The translations under genes were made by a program, and so were the position numbers. Positions 1 through 12,133 of a stretch of DNA of 64,000 nt are shown here, in pieces. Positions within the stretch are counted from its first letter, which is position 1. Every line of letters starts with the position of its first letter. The DNA lies in assembly GCF_016808335.1 (NCBI RefSeq), contig NC_053143.1:620001-684000 (forward strand), in the 5' to 3' direction. This DNA is from Panicum virgatum. Its lineage: Eukaryota > Streptophyta > Magnoliopsida > Poales > Poaceae. The notes under the pieces were generated by a model that saw only the letters and a program-made list of their open reading frames with translations, ran no database searches and had not been told where the DNA came from.

Positions 1-415
1 CCAGTGGGATATAGCTGCCGACTCGCCTCTGAAGCAACGAGCATTCCGCTCCTTCCACACTTGCCAGGCCACAATCAAGAAGAGGGAGTCGAAACCCTTG
101 CGCAGCTCACCAGGCCATCTCCTCCTAGCGCGGCGCCAGAAGTTGTCGATGGAGCCACAATTGCTCGCACAAGGCCTAGGCTGGCCTAGTGAATCACAGA
201 TTGCTGTCCAAATTCTTGTCACGAAACTACACTTGACAAAGAGATGGAGACGGGACTCAGGCTCTGAGTCACATAGGTGGAAAAGAGCTCTAGCCTCAAG
301 CCCATGTCGCTGCCGCCTGTCTGCTGTACATAATCGCCGCCGGCACGCAAGCCAGAGGAATATCTTGAAACGAAGAGGTGCCCAGGTATCCCAGATTAGT
401 TTGAACCAATGTTTT
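1..415 (-). pseudogene. LINE-type zf-RVT (reverse transcriptase zinc-binding) remnant
   Basis: Read on the minus strand, the stretch gives a recognisable zf-RVT segment of a plant non-LTR retrotransposon: WAPLRFKIFLWLACRRRL, then HGLEARALFHLC...SRLHLFVKCSFVTRIW, then LRKGFDSLFLIVAWQVWKER. The spaced Cys/His residues and the closing W.VWKERNAR are typical of the region after the RT domain. The piece runs off the left edge of the window. No RT domain lies upstream of it (above position 415), so it is a 5'-truncated or broken copy. Confidence 0.7.
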
Positions 416-551
416 AAATAGCCGGCTAAGGCATTTAGCAATCTATGTCTAAAAATATGCTATAGCCGACTATAACAGGCTATAGCGGCAGCTAAGAGCT
501 AAGTTGTACATGAAAAATCTTAGCTAAATCTCTCTCAAACAGCTATAGCGG
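416..551. repeat. Short MITE-like segment with repeated CTATAGC motifs
   Basis: The segment begins TTTAAATAGCCGGCTA and repeats variants of GCTATAGC (for example near 470-490 and 540-550), partly as inverted copies. That pattern fits a non-autonomous DNA transposon end. I could not find its second terminus, and the next sequence starts with TGTGACAG, which may be another element inserted into it. Confidence 0.35.
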
Positions 552-3500
552 GTGTGACAGAACCGCCAAATTAAAACTCAAATTAAGCTAAATGGCCATC
601 ATTTGAACACATCAGGCACATTTGATTTAACGGTTTAATTTGACAGCTCTTTCAGAACGGACCTTCTGATCGAAACAAACACCAGTAGTTCCACGCGAAT
701 GTGAGCGCAGGCAGTACAAATATAACGAGTACATATAAATACGATTACAATACCGAGTAGAGTACATTAAGTTCTACGGACCTGGTTTAGTTACATAAAT
801 AATGTACAAGAGCAACTTTATTTTAAAACAAAGTCCGATATAGAAACATGACGTCTATAATACATGAAGCGCCGTATCGAATCACTCACTCAGCCCATGG
901 TGTGTGATTTGGAAACTAGCAATGACTAAGCATCTAGTCCGGCCACCTCCCAACCATCCGCGTCAAGCTGTATAAACTTAGCACAACAAGGGCAGAAGTC
1001 GATCCCATCCTGACCTGAAATAGTTTGAGCCACAACCCTAAGTATACTAATACTCCGCAAGACTTACCCGACTTTTGGGTATACTTAGCCCACATATCTA
1101 GACATGCAAAGCTTTCTAGTTGGTGGATTTATTTACAGAAAAGCATCTAAGGGTAGATCCTTAATTTCAAAATTTTAGCTCCAAATTATAGTTATAAAGT
1201 TGCTACACATCTATGATTTGCAGATCTATAACAATCAATGTGAAAACATAAATGATTAATTAACATCAACATGTATCATATCATTTCGTTTCATTTTCTT
1301 ACTATGATGTGACTCGGGGATCAAGGTGCTCATGTCCGAGAGCGACTGATAGCGAATCGATCCGATTTAACCTTGCAAGGTGGACCTAACCAACACGGCA
1401 CGTATTTGCCCCGTCGGACAATACAAACCAACCATTCCCCTCCCCGCCTCGAACTACAGGAACCAGCCCAACGACATATGGTCAGCCGAGCTCAACGTGA
1501 GACCACCAAAAGTAAACATCTGCATCCCAATTCTCCGCGACTACTCAACTCGCCCCAGGAGTTGGGTGCGGGTTCATGTACTTTCGAAGCAAGGCAGTAC
1601 TCGGCTAACCGGTTTCGACTACCTCCTACTCCCGGTATGCAGTTAGTACAAATCAAACATGATCAGCAGGGCCGACAATGGTACGGTCCTTAACCGACAC
1701 AGACGGGGCTAGACAGTTCCCGTCCGGTCTCCAATTCTTTTCCTTTCCTCCATATTCCAATATTCCATAATCAAATCATAAAGACATCCTATATCTCGCG
1801 AGTAACAGGACATTACTCGACTTCTACCGAATCCTAATTTTAGCATGGCAAGGATAACGACATATACATACTAGTATTCCGACCAATGGAACCTAGGAAT
1901 CATGCAACTAGGGTTTCATCCAACGCCTAGAAACTTAATGCATAAGCAAGTAAATATATATATAACATTTCATAAGTTAAAATAATAGGTTATGCTCCGG
2001 GACTTGCCTGGGATTAACACTGAGTCAGTGTTAGTTAGATGATACTCGCTTGGCGAGCATCTGCCTTCGGTCATGCACATCGGGATCCATCCATCCATCT
2101 TCTAGATGTGTCCACCATTCACCGTCTTCTGGCTCGGCTTCAATGTCACATCCCTCACGTGGTTCATCTATCGTACCTAAATGAAATACAACAATGCATA
2201 TGTATGAATGCACAGTTCTGAGTTGCTCAACAATAAAGATGCTATTATTTTTTCTTCACGATAAAGTTGTAGTCTAACAAGTAACAAACAATCATATCAC
2301 ATGGGCAATCATTTATAGAGTAGTTAACTACATTTCTAACTACCCATGGCATCATGATCAATGGCACAAAAGAAGTTCACTAACTGCACAAACAAGCAGT
2401 AGTTGGTTCCTATAACATGCAGGTCATGGCTTGCTAATAATTAAATAACTCAGTACATAAACAACAACAATTTCAGTAAAAATTATTCTAAATATAAGGT
2501 ACAAAGAGCAATCTACTCTGTAAAAATCATGTCATTTCATGCATCCATTTAATCCGAACAATTCATTCATTCAGACAACTCCTAGAACAAGATTGAATTA
2601 TACAGGTCAGACAAGAGCAAAACAGAAGCTGAAAATTTAACAAGAGGTCGACACAGGGATAGATTAGATACTGTGAATTTTTCATGATTTTATCTAAACA
2701 GAATTAATTCTTAGAAAATAAACAAAACAGACATCAATCTAACAAAATTCATTTTTAACTTCTGTTCTAGTCATGAACTAGTGCTCAAACTTCATGGACA
2801 AGCTAAGCTATTCAAAAAGAATACTCAGAAATATTTTCATGATTTAAAAACAACATAAATTATTTATCATAATTAAAGTCTACTAAACAAGGATCAAATA
2901 AAATAAATAGCTACACAAATCTATAATTAACGAAATTTGGACAGTGGTGTTCATTTAGTATTGGAAATACACAGAAAAGATTCATACATATATCTAAATC
3001 AGAACATCCAGAAATAAAAGAATATATTATTCTACTAGATCTAGCCAAGACTAGGGTTTCATCTAGTTAAAAGTATTAACTGGTGCTCAAATTTTTACAC
3101 AAAGCTAAGCATGTCATGAAGTAGCTACCCACCAAAAATAACCCATAGATAGTGAGTAGAACTCCTAGAATAATTATAACCTATGTAATCTAATCTTTTT
3201 CCTAGATTAAAATACAGACAGAAAATAAATATGTGCATGTAATGAAAGTTGTAGATCTTGTTGCAAGGATTCCAAAACATTTAGATTTTAATTTTTCTGA
3301 TTTTTCTACAAATTTCTAGGTATTTTCAAAATTTGCTGTTTTTTAAAACAAAAGAAAAAGGAAAGGAAATCTTGCATCTAGACCCCTGGACTTCTATTTC
3401 CTTCTCACCGTGGGTCCCTGGCCGGGTTGGGAAACAGAGGAGGGGCGGGTGGCCGGAATCCGGCGTGGGGGCTCACCGGAGGCGTGGGAGAAGTGGGGGA

Positions 3501-4010
3501 AAAGTGTGAGGGGGCTCGTGCGCACCTGTGGGTGGTGGTTTGGGGGCTCGGGGTGGTCTGTAGTGGTGGCGCCACGATGAGCGGCGGGCCAGCGGCGACC
3601 TGAGCCGCGGCGGCGGTGCTCCGGCGAGGTATGGAGAGGGCGGCTTGGTCGATGAGCTTCCTTGGGAGGTAGGGAACGCGGCTGGGTGGTCGTTTGGGGA
3701 GGAAGGAGGCCGTAGGTAGGGGCTCCATGGCGAGCTCCGCTCGGCGGCGACTATGGCGGGTGGCGGCGGTAGCTGGCGGCGGCGGCGAGCTCGGCCCGTG
3801 GCCGCAGCGGCCAAGGATCGGCGCTGGAAGGCGGGGCGGAGTGGCACGCGGCGAGTTCGGACGCGCACGGCAATGGCGGCAATGGCGTGGATTGTGTTTG
3901 GGCTGGCCGGACCTTTCTTTTTTTTGGCTGCGCGTCATTTGCGTTTGGGCTGCGCAGGTAGGACTAAAGCAGGTCAGAAGCTCAGAACAAGTTACCTCAA
4001 CCCATAACTA
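552..4010. repeat. Gene-free repeat-like tract, possibly a Gypsy-type LTR
   Basis: No gene is supported here. The tract starts TGTGACAGAACCGCC, an LTR-like TG start, has a long AT-rich body (about 750-3350) and ends in a GC-rich block (3405-3940). The open frames in that block (up to 177 aa) are Arg/Pro-rich low complexity on both strands and look compositional. Stretches around 1310-1730 resemble high-copy Gypsy LTR sequence as I remember it. I did not find a matching CA terminus or target duplication, so the assignment is tentative. Confidence 0.3.
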
Positions 4011-4242
4011 GTTAATGAGCCATTTCAGATTCTGGAGCCCAGAAAATTGGGGGCCCTGTGCGGGCGCACGGGCCGCACGCCCCATGGGCCCCGGCCTGCA
4101 CCAACCACCAGCTACTAGCCAACCAGTAGTATTTTTTTCATAACAAATTTGCACCAGCCACCCGTCACAAACAGCTGAACAAAGTGAGTTATGTTCAAAA
4201 GAAAGGTGGAAGGAACCTTTCCAAAATTCTGAACAAACACGG

Positions 4243-4317
<75 letters not shown>
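4243..4317. repeat. (TA)n microsatellite
   Basis: A nearly perfect run of about 37 TA units, followed by TGGCCATATATA. It lies about 200 bp beyond the 3' end of the kinase pseudogene. Confidence 0.97.
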
Positions 4318-4320
<3 letters not shown>

Positions 4321-4514
4321 CATATATAAAAGAAAACAAGCTCTGATATGAGGATTTGATGGAAGAGCCAAGCATTTGTTTGTCTTTGCTTTTCCCTTAG
4401 ATTGTAGTACGTAATCCCTAGACAGCTAGCTAGCGTGGACTTTTTACATATGGCATCCGATCCATGCATAACGATGGATGGAATGCATGCATCAGATCAC
4501 CATTCTAGCTAGCA

Positions 4515-5031
4515 TTAGGCATTAGCAGCATGATGGAGGAGAGAACCAGCCGAAGAGGCGGCGAGGAAGGAGAGTGCGACGACGACGTCGGTCATGACGG
4601 CGCGCAGGGTGTGGTTGTCCTGCAAGCACATGGCGGCCAACCCCACGGCCTGCTTCAGCTCCGACGGCGGAGGCCCCTGCATGGCCATCACCAGCCGCGG
4701 GTCCACCAGCTCGTGGAACCTGGTGGGGTCGCCGAACATGGTGGCCGCCCATCCCACCAGGCTCTGCTCGCCGTCGGGGCGGTTGGCGTCGATGGCCCGG
4801 TGGCCGGTGATGAGCTCGAGCAGCAGCACCCCGAAGCTGTAGACGTCGGACTTGGCGCTGAGCTTGCCGGTGCGGAGGTACTCGGGGGCGCAGTAGCCGT
4901 AGGTGCCCATGACTCGGCTCGAGTCTCTGCCGCCTGAGGACGAGGACGACGACGACGACGAGGTACTTGGCAGCGGGAGCAGCCTTGCGAGGCCGAAGTC
5001 GGAGAGCTTTGGGGTGTAGTGGTCGGCGAGA
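4515..5031 (-). pseudogene. Receptor-like cytoplasmic kinase (PBL/RLCK-VII type), C-terminal part of split pseudogene
   Basis: The minus strand encodes the second half of a Ser/Thr kinase domain. YTPKLSDFGLARLL carries the DFG motif, GTYGYCAPEYLRTGKLSAKS carries the APE motif and P+1 loop, and SDVYSFGVLLLELITGHRAI and a C-terminal tail ending in a stop at 4515 follow. The activation segment before GTYGYC is a poly-Ser stretch. The match to the PBL27/PBS1 group of cytoplasmic kinases is strong by family pattern. The reading frame stops at 5031, where copia LTR sequence begins; the residues that should join SSN to YTPKLSDFG are lost. The other half lies at 12134-12353 on the same strand, so one gene was split by the retrotransposon. 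No catalytic kinase can be made from this locus. Confidence 0.88.
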
Positions 5032-5528
5032 TAGCACTGACTTAACCAGGTTCACTAATCCAACAGTAGATCATCTCTAGTACATTAACTGATACATAAT
5101 AGATTAGATTCGATCTTATACCAGCAGTAGTGGTGTCCATGGCGTCACTGGAAGTAGGTGTAGACGTGACGACGTCGACGGTGTTGACGGCGTCGGGGAT
5201 GTAGCGCAGACGCTCCTTGAGAGTCCTGGCGGTGTAGCGGCGACCTTCAAGACGCCACCGGCACTGCCCCGGAGGTAGTGCTCGCGCTTCTGAGCCTTCC
5301 ACTGCTCTGATTGATCGGTGGGTGGTGAAAAATGATAGGTTATACAACTCTGTGGTCAACCCCATCTTATTTATAAGCACTGTAGGCCCAGGGCCGAGCC
5401 CAATGGGCTAAGGATTACCTCCCAATCAAAGCAATCGCGGATTGGTTCCCTAAACTCAAGGGATAAGATATCCCTATTTTTCTGCTAACTTTGTTGTTGA
5501 CAGAAGTCAAACAAAAACAAAATCAACA
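5032..5528 (-). repeat. Copia 3' LTR, truncated at the outer end
   Basis: It aligns by eye with the LTR at 11597-12133 but begins only at TAGCACTGACTTAACC, so the terminal piece starting TGTTAGGAATTG is missing. It also lacks a 13-bp segment (around CCGTTGAACCAAT) present in the other LTR. The inner end ...CAACA at 5528 is followed by the polypurine tract. Confidence 0.92.
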
Positions 5529-5754
5529 TTCTCCCCCTTGACCAAAGGTCAACAACTTTTTCTTAACTTAAACTTAATTTTATTATGTCACTAACTCATA
5601 TTTAACTTATACTAAATTCATCCTCCGTAAATCAGGAAGTACCAGACCAATGCATCGTCAGCAGCACAACGGCATACTGGGACAACATTACCCATAGTCT
5701 TACTGAAAAACTTTGTCAGGATTCTTATTCTTATTTGGGGAAATATTAATGGCC

Positions 5755-8700
5755 CTAAACCAGGACCTGATCAAAAGTATCAACCAAACCCATACCTAGG
5801 ACATGTTTCTGAAAGAGGGTTGATGATAAATCTTTTGTGAGCGGATCCGTAATATTTGTTGTAGTACTTATATGCTCAATCTTAATTGTGTGGTCCCGGT
5901 TTCTATCTTTCACGACACGATACTTGAGGTCAATGTGCTTGGAAGCACCAGACAACTTATCGTTTGCGCAAAAGAATACTGCAGATTGATTATCGCAGTG
6001 CATTGTGATAGGTCTCGAGATACTATCCACAACTCTTAATGCCGGAATAAAATTCTTAAGCCACACTGCCTGTCCTGTTGCATCATAACATGCCACAAAT
6101 TCAGCTTGCATCGTAGATGCAGCCGTTACACCTTGCTTACCACTTCTCCATGAAATTGCTCCCCTTGCCAGAGTGAAGATATATCCAGAAGTGGATTTTC
6201 TATCATCTTCATCACCAGCAAGATCAGCATCAGTGTAACATACAACCTCAAGATTGTCTGTCCTCTTATATGTGAGCATGTAATCTTTGGTGCATTGGCA
6301 ATATCTTAACGCCTTCTTGACACCTACCTAGTGAGCCCATCCTGGATTTGACTGATATCTACTAAAAACTCCGGTTGCAAATGCCAAGTCTAGACGCGTA
6401 CAGACTTGTGCATACATCAGACTTCCGACAGCTGATGCATAAGGAACATTGTTCATTCTTTTTCTTTCTAAGTCATTCTTAGGGCATTGCGCTTGACTAA
6501 ACTTATCGCCCTTTTGAATAGGAACAAGTGAAGTGTTGCACTTATGCATCTTATATCTCTTAAGCATTTTCTCAATATAAGCTTTCTGAGATAATCCTAG
6601 TACTCCTTGGGCTCTATCTCGGTGTATCTCAATGCCAAGGACATATGAGGCATCACCAAGATCCTTCGTATCAAAGTTGGATGAGAGAAAATTCTTAGTC
6701 TCATACAACATGTTCTTATCGTTGCACGCTAACAGTATGTCATCCACATACAGTACTAGAATTATTAATTTTCCACCTTTAACTTTGGCGTAGATACAAC
6801 TATTCACATCATTCTCCTTAAATCCGAATTTCTTAATGATTTCATCGAATTTAAGGTTCCACTGCCTGGACGCTTGCTTAAGTCCATAAATGGACTTCTT
6901 TAATTTGCATCCCATATATTCTTTACCCTTTATGGCAAAACCTTCTGGCTGTGCCATAAAGATTGTCTCATTTAAGTCTCCATTAGAAATGCAGTCTTAA
7001 CATCCATCTGATGCAGCTCCATATCAAAATGGGCAACTAATGCCATGACAACTCTAAAAGAATCTTTGGTAGACACAGGAGAAAATGTCTCATTATAATC
7101 AATTCCTTCCTTCTGTGTGAACCCTTTTGTTACGAGTCTAGCTTTGAATCGTTCGACCTTCTCTTTGGAATCACGTTTGGTTTTGTAGACCCACTTACAG
7201 CCTACTAGTTTGACTCCAACAGGAATTTCTAGTAAATCCCATACTTTATTAGTACTCATAGACTTTAATTCATCTTCCATGGCTTTAATCCATTTAGTAG
7301 AATTCTCACTTGACACTGCCTGTCTGAATGTGGCAGGGTCACTTATATTCCCGATATCATATACATCTTCACTTAAGTATGTCTCATAATAAGTAGGAAT
7401 AGCTGATTTCTTTGCCCGTTGCGACCTTCTTACTGGTTCAATCGCAACTGGTTGAGGAATCTGATCTTGTGGCGCAGGTTGCGCCTGGTTCCCAACCATT
7501 TGCTCCATGTTCTGATGTTGCTGAACAGCAGTAGATGGCATGGCGCCACTTACCTGAACAGGAGGAATGACTGGTGGTACAAACTGATATACCTCTGTGG
7601 GCTCTTGAACTACTGGATCAGGAAGCTCAACCCATAGTTCTTCGAGACTCACTTCCCTCCTTGGAAAACTCCCACTAATTCCTGAGTCCTCTAGGAACAC
7701 AGCCTGCCTGGTTTCTACGAACTTAGTGTGACGACCAGGACAGTAGAATATGTACCCCTTAGACTTTTCTGGGTATCCAATGAAGTGGCAGCTTATCATC
7801 TTAGAATCTAATTTCTTTTACTGTGGATCAAATAATTTAGTCTCAGCAGGACAGCCCCACACTTTTAAATAATTAAGTGACGGTTTCCTCCCATTTCACA
7901 GCTCAAAAGGTGTCTTGGGAACTGACTTAGACGGAACCCGATTAAGTATGTGAGCAGCTATTTTTAATGCTTCCATCCACAGCTCCACAGGCAAACTAGA
8001 ATAACTGAGCATGCTCCGCACCATGTCAAGCAGTGTACGGTTGCGACGCTCATCGACTCCATTTTGCTGTGGTTCGCCTGGCATAGAGTATTGCGCTCTA
8101 ATGCCATTTTCTTCTAAGTACTTAGCGAATGGTCCTTTAATCTGACCATATTGAGCGTGTTTCACATAATATTCACCTCTCCGGTCTGATCTTACAATTT
8201 TAATGGAAGTATTGTGCTGCTTCTCAACTTCCGCCTTATAAATCTTAAATATTTCTAAAGTGTCTGAATGCTTTTGAATGGGGTAAATATGTCCATAACG
8301 GGAATAATCATCAGTAAATGTTATAAAAGAGTCATAATCGTCTACTGATGTGACTGAGAGAGGGCCACAGATATCTGTGTGAATTATTTCTAATACGCAC
8401 GTACTCCTAGTCGCTCCTTTCTTAATAGTCTTAGCATATTTTCTCTTAATGCAGTCGATGCACTGCTCTAAATCTGAGAAGTCTAACTCCTGAAGTATCT
8501 CATATTTAATGAGACACTCCATTCTCCCCCTCGAAATGTGGCCAAGGCGACAGTGCCACAATTTCGAAGAAGTCTCATTCTCACGCTTACGCTTATGCAT
8601 CGCATCACAGACATTCATTGCAGAATAATTATCATCAAGAGAGAGCAAAAAAAGATCGCCTTGTAAATGGCCAAGGCCAACACTAATATTATGAAATTTA

Positions 8701-8957
8701 ATGTTGCAAACCGAGTTGCCAAACTCACACACATGTCCTGACTTATCTAAACGCGAAACTGAAATAATGTTTCTCTTTAAACTAGGAACATAAAGGACAT
8801 CCTCTAAATTAAGCCGGAAGCCGCCTGTCAACTCTAAGGTGAAGCTTCCAACGCCTTCGACTTCAATCATGTTCACATCAGCTACTCTTAGGCTTCGCTC
8901 CCCCCTTCTTATAGTTCGGATCGAACTGAATACCTGTAATGAATTAGAAATGTGCAC
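5755..8957 (-). pseudogene. Copia pol: integrase, reverse transcriptase, RNase H (broken)
   Basis: Integrase: [10 protein letters not shown] and CIDC (zinc-binding HHCC part) are near 8430-8550. The catalytic core follows, including [20 protein letters not shown] and [23 protein letters not shown]; the last normally reads NGVAERRNR. RT: FKARLVTKGFTQKEGIDYNE, QMDVKTAFL and the active-site YVDDILLACND (about 6730-6765). RNase H: YTDADLAGDEDDRKSTSGYIF and QAEFVACYDATGQAVWLKN. Breaks near 7800-7895, 6958-6971 and 6280-6330 separate the reading frames. Upstream, the protease motif reads DSRA instead of DSGA. The copy is not functional. Confidence 0.92.
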
Positions 8958-9058
8958 AGTGGCACGTGAGTCAACTAACCAAGCATTAGGGGATAAATAT
9001 GCTAAGAATAACTCATCAATAAAAGAAACAACATCAATCTTAATATTACCTTACTGTT

Positions 9059-9917
9059 TCAGTCATTCCTTAAAGCCTGGGCAGCCCTTCTGAAGATGCT
9101 TGGGTGAAGCACAGAATGAACACAGCATCTTTCCACCTTGGGACTGCTTGCCCTTAAACTTGTTGTTGTTCCTTGGACCAAAGTTATGGTTCCCTTTCTT
9201 CTTAAAGTTCTTCTGGCCTTACTTGCTGCTACCTGACTCATGCTTATTCTTGGGAGTGCCTGAAATGCTGAGATTGCCAACCATGTTGACAACATCCTTC
9301 ATCTTCTTAGTCTTAAGCCTTTCTTCTTCTTCAACACAGTAGTTGATCAAATCACTGATAGACCAGACAGTCTTGTTGGTGTTGTAATTGATCTTAAATG
9401 CAGCATACTATGAAGGCAATGATGTCATGATGAAGTGCACAAGAAAACCTTCAGAAATCTCCATCTGCATCTCCTTAAGCTTGTTGGCCATGTCACACAT
9501 ATTGAGAATGTGCTGCCTGATGCCAGTCTTCCCATCATATTGAGAGGCCACTAACTTCATGATGAGAGTGCTTGCATAAGTCTTGGATGAGCTCTTGAAG
9601 TTCTCCTCAATCTTTGCCAGAAAGGCCTTAGCACTCAGATCTGCTCCCTGCGCATCCTTGGTGGGGATGGTGCCCTTAATGCCAGCACTGATGGTCTGAG
9701 ACATGACCATAAACGCCTTGCAGTCTGATCTTGCCCACTTTTCCAGAGCAGCTAAAGTCTGTCCTGCAGCAACAGCAGGCTTATCCTCCCTTAATGTCAG
9801 ATCCAGATCATTCCAAGCCAAGCATGTCATGACCTTGCCCTTCCAGTCAGGAAAATTCGCTCCATTGAGTGGCTCGATATTGTTCAGGTAGGAGGCCACA
9901 ACATTGACATTTGTCAC
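9059..9917 (-). pseudogene. Copia gag with CCHC zinc knuckle (broken)
   Basis: The 5' part (9408-9917) is an intact 169-aa frame starting MTNVNVVASYLNNIEPLNG, the UBN2/retrotrans_gag type of copia gag, with NFPDWKGKVMTCLAW and the ILNMCDMANKLKEM helix. A stop follows SLPS where related elements continue with Gln. Downstream the frame resumes with KINYNTNKTVWSISDLINYC and a zinc knuckle CSFCASPKHLQKGC (C-X2-C-X4-H-X4-C) near 9105-9145. Further stops lie at about 9051-9065 and 9220. The stops look like CAG/CAA to TAG/TAA or TGG to TGA changes, the pattern expected from cytosine-methylation decay. Confidence 0.88.
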
Positions 9918-10699
9918 TGAAAATCAAGGGAAAAACTTATCTTAGTAATCATATACAATGAAATGCAAATAAAAGCATGATAATAACCCTACGGTGGTCT
10001 GATTAAAATCATGCAATTAAAATTTCAATTTGCATCACCGGTGGGGAAAACAAACGAAATTTCGTCTTAATACTCATGATTAAACAACGGTGGTTAGAAA
10101 TAATCACAAGTTTACTCTAAATAAACTCCTCGGTGGTTCCATTTATTTAGAGGCATCTCAAAGTATAGTGGTGGAATAAACTTATGAACATGAAATAAAC
10201 ACCAACTACTTAAAAAAATTACTCATGCAAGCTTAACTTAGATGGATGCAGAAATAAACTGAGCTTAATACTGAAAAGAGACTGAAAACTGAAATAAAAA
10301 AAAACTTAAAATTCAGCCCGAAACATGAAACGGCCTGCTGGCGGCCTGCTTGCGCGCGCAGCGCACCCTCAATGCGCGGCCTAGAAGGCGCGCGTGCAGC
10401 CCAGCAAGCGGTGCAGCCCGGCAAGGGCGCGGCCCAGCAAGAGAGATGAGCGGCTCAGGCTGATGGCGGCTCGGCTTAGCTTAGCGCTCGCGGCTCGGCT
10501 AATGCGCGCGGCTCAGGCTCGGCTTAATGCAGCGGCTCAGGCGCGCGCGGCTCAGGGGGCGGCTCAAGGTAGCGCGTGGCTTAGGCGGTCCGTTAGCGAT
10601 CTGGCCCGGCAGCGGACGAGTAGGCCGGCCATTCGGCCCGCTCGGCGCGCGCACCGCCCCCTCCCAGTGATCGATCTGAGCCGTTGGCTCTCATCCGAC

Positions 10700-11200
10700 G
10701 GCTGACGATGGTTGGGGCGAGATATAAAAGGCTGAAAAATTGGGAGAGGGTGAAACCCTAGTTCATTCTCTCCCTTTCCTCTCCCCCGCGCGCTCTGCTG
10801 CTCAGAGCGGCGGCGACGGCGCCGCCGGCCGCCGGCCGACGCGCGGCTTAGGTCCGCCCCTCCTCAGAGCTCTCCCCGCGCACCCTCTCTGATGGGATCT
10901 AAGGGCCGGAGCACCGCGGGCCCTCTCTGCAGTGCGCGTGCATCTCGCGCGCGCACCGCCGAGGGGCTCCGCCGGAGCTCCATGGCCGGCGATGGGAGCT
11001 ACTGATGGCCGGCGAGGGCTCAAGTTGAAGGCGCGGAGGCGGCGCTACTGATGCGCCGGCGAGGCAAGCACCGCCACGCCGAACCGGTCGGCGGGGCTAC
11101 AGCTCCCTGAGGGACGCCGGCATCCATGCGCAGCAGCGACTAATGCCACGCGCGAACACCGGAGGTAGAGTCCCCTTTCTTATCTTAATCTTACTTAAAC
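10700..11200 (+). promoter_or_regulatory. Promoter-like segment on the opposite strand inside the copia leader
   Basis: Between the primer binding site and gag, but on the plus strand (antisense to the element), there is a TATA-like GATATAAAAGGC at about 10731-10741. About 20 bp further comes a leader-like AAACCCTAGTTCATTCTCTC and pyrimidine-rich sequence, then about 350 bp of GC-rich DNA. That is followed by GGAGGTAGAG at about 11160, which could be a splice donor, and AT-rich intron-like sequence. This layout resembles the 5' end of a plant gene. I see no recognisable coding sequence in it; transcription is an inference. Confidence 0.35.
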
Positions 11201-11582
11201 TGATCTAGGGTTAGGGTTTGGGATGGGGATTTGCGGGATTAATCTTTGATTCGATCTGAAATTTGCATCCCCTCCTTCTAATCTCACTTCGTACCGACTT
11301 ATGCACGAAATTTTACCCAAAACCGAGATGGTTTAGGCCACTGACTTAACAGAAAAACTTAATTTCGTGAACTAAAACATGATAAACGCCTAGATAAACT
11401 TAGCGGATCTAAAGTTCTAGGCATGGAGGCATTTCTGACTAACTAGAAACACGTGCATGATGTGAATCTTAACTGAATAGAGCTAAAAACATGAACAAGA
11501 ACATGCACAGATAGATCTACACCATGAAACCGAACCTAAAGCTTAGGGTTTGTCTAGGAGATCTAACCAGGATTAGGATAGG

Positions 11583-11596
11583 CGACTGATACCAAT
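11583..11596 (-). other. Copia primer binding site (tRNA-iMet type)
   Basis: The reverse complement reads ATTGGTATCAGTCG, directly next to the LTR end TGTTAGG at 11597. It matches the usual copia PBS ATTGGTATCAGAGC except near its 3' end. Confidence 0.9.
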
Positions 11597-12133
11597 TGTT
11601 AGGAATTGAATCTAATATAAACTTAGCACTGACTTAACCAGGATCACTAATCCAACAGTAGATCAGCTTTAGTATATTAACTGATGAGGAATATATTAGA
11701 TTCGGTCTTATACCAGCAGTAGTGGTGTCCATGGCGTCACTGGAAGTAGGTGTAGACGTGACGACGTCGACGGTGTTGACGGCGTCGGGGATGTAGCGCA
11801 GACGCTCCTTGAGGGTCCTGGCGGTGTAGCGGCGACCTTCAGGACGCCACCGGCACTGCCCCGGAGGTGGTGCTCGCGCTTCTGAGCCTTCCAGTGCTCT
11901 GATTGATCGGTGGGTGGTGGAAAATGATAGGTTACACAACCTTGGGGTCAACCCCATCTTATTTATAAGCACTATAGGCCCAGGGCCGAGCTCAATGGGC
12001 TAAGGATTACCTCCCGATCAAGGCAATTGCGGATGGGTTCCGTTGAACCAATCCCTAAACTCAAGGGATAAGATATCCCTATTTTTCTACTGACTTTGTT
12101 GTTGACAGAGGTCAAACAAAAACAAAACCAACA
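11597..12133 (-). repeat. Copia 5' LTR, complete
   Basis: This 537-bp LTR reads TGTTGGTTTTG...CCTAACA on the minus strand, with TG...CA ends. It holds a likely promoter TATA (rc CTTATAAATAAG near 11960). It joins kinase coding sequence at 12134 with no extra bases: codons for YRDLKSSN run straight into the LTR. Confidence 0.93.

Larger units (their letters stand above)
5032..12133 (-). mobile_element. Ty1/copia LTR retrotransposon inserted in the kinase gene
   Basis: A 7.1-kb element on the minus strand. The 5' LTR is at 11597-12133. The primer binding site (rc ATTGGTATCAGTCG, initiator-Met type) abuts it at 11583-11596. gag is at 9059-9917, integrase about 7896-8957, RT about 6328-7799 and RNase H 5755-6279. 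A polypurine tract (rc AAGGGGGAGAA) sits at 5529-5539, and the 3' LTR is at 5032-5528. The gag-protease-integrase-RT-RNaseH order defines Ty1/copia. Several in-frame stops show the copy is dead. The 3' LTR lacks its last 35 bp, and the target duplication is gone at that side. The leader between PBS and gag is unusually long, about 1.7 kb. Confidence 0.95.

Noticed and set aside
3405..3938. 177-aa minus-strand open frame as a gene
   Set aside because: Pro/Arg low complexity, overlapping open frames on both strands, no domain or splice context; explained by GC-rich composition.
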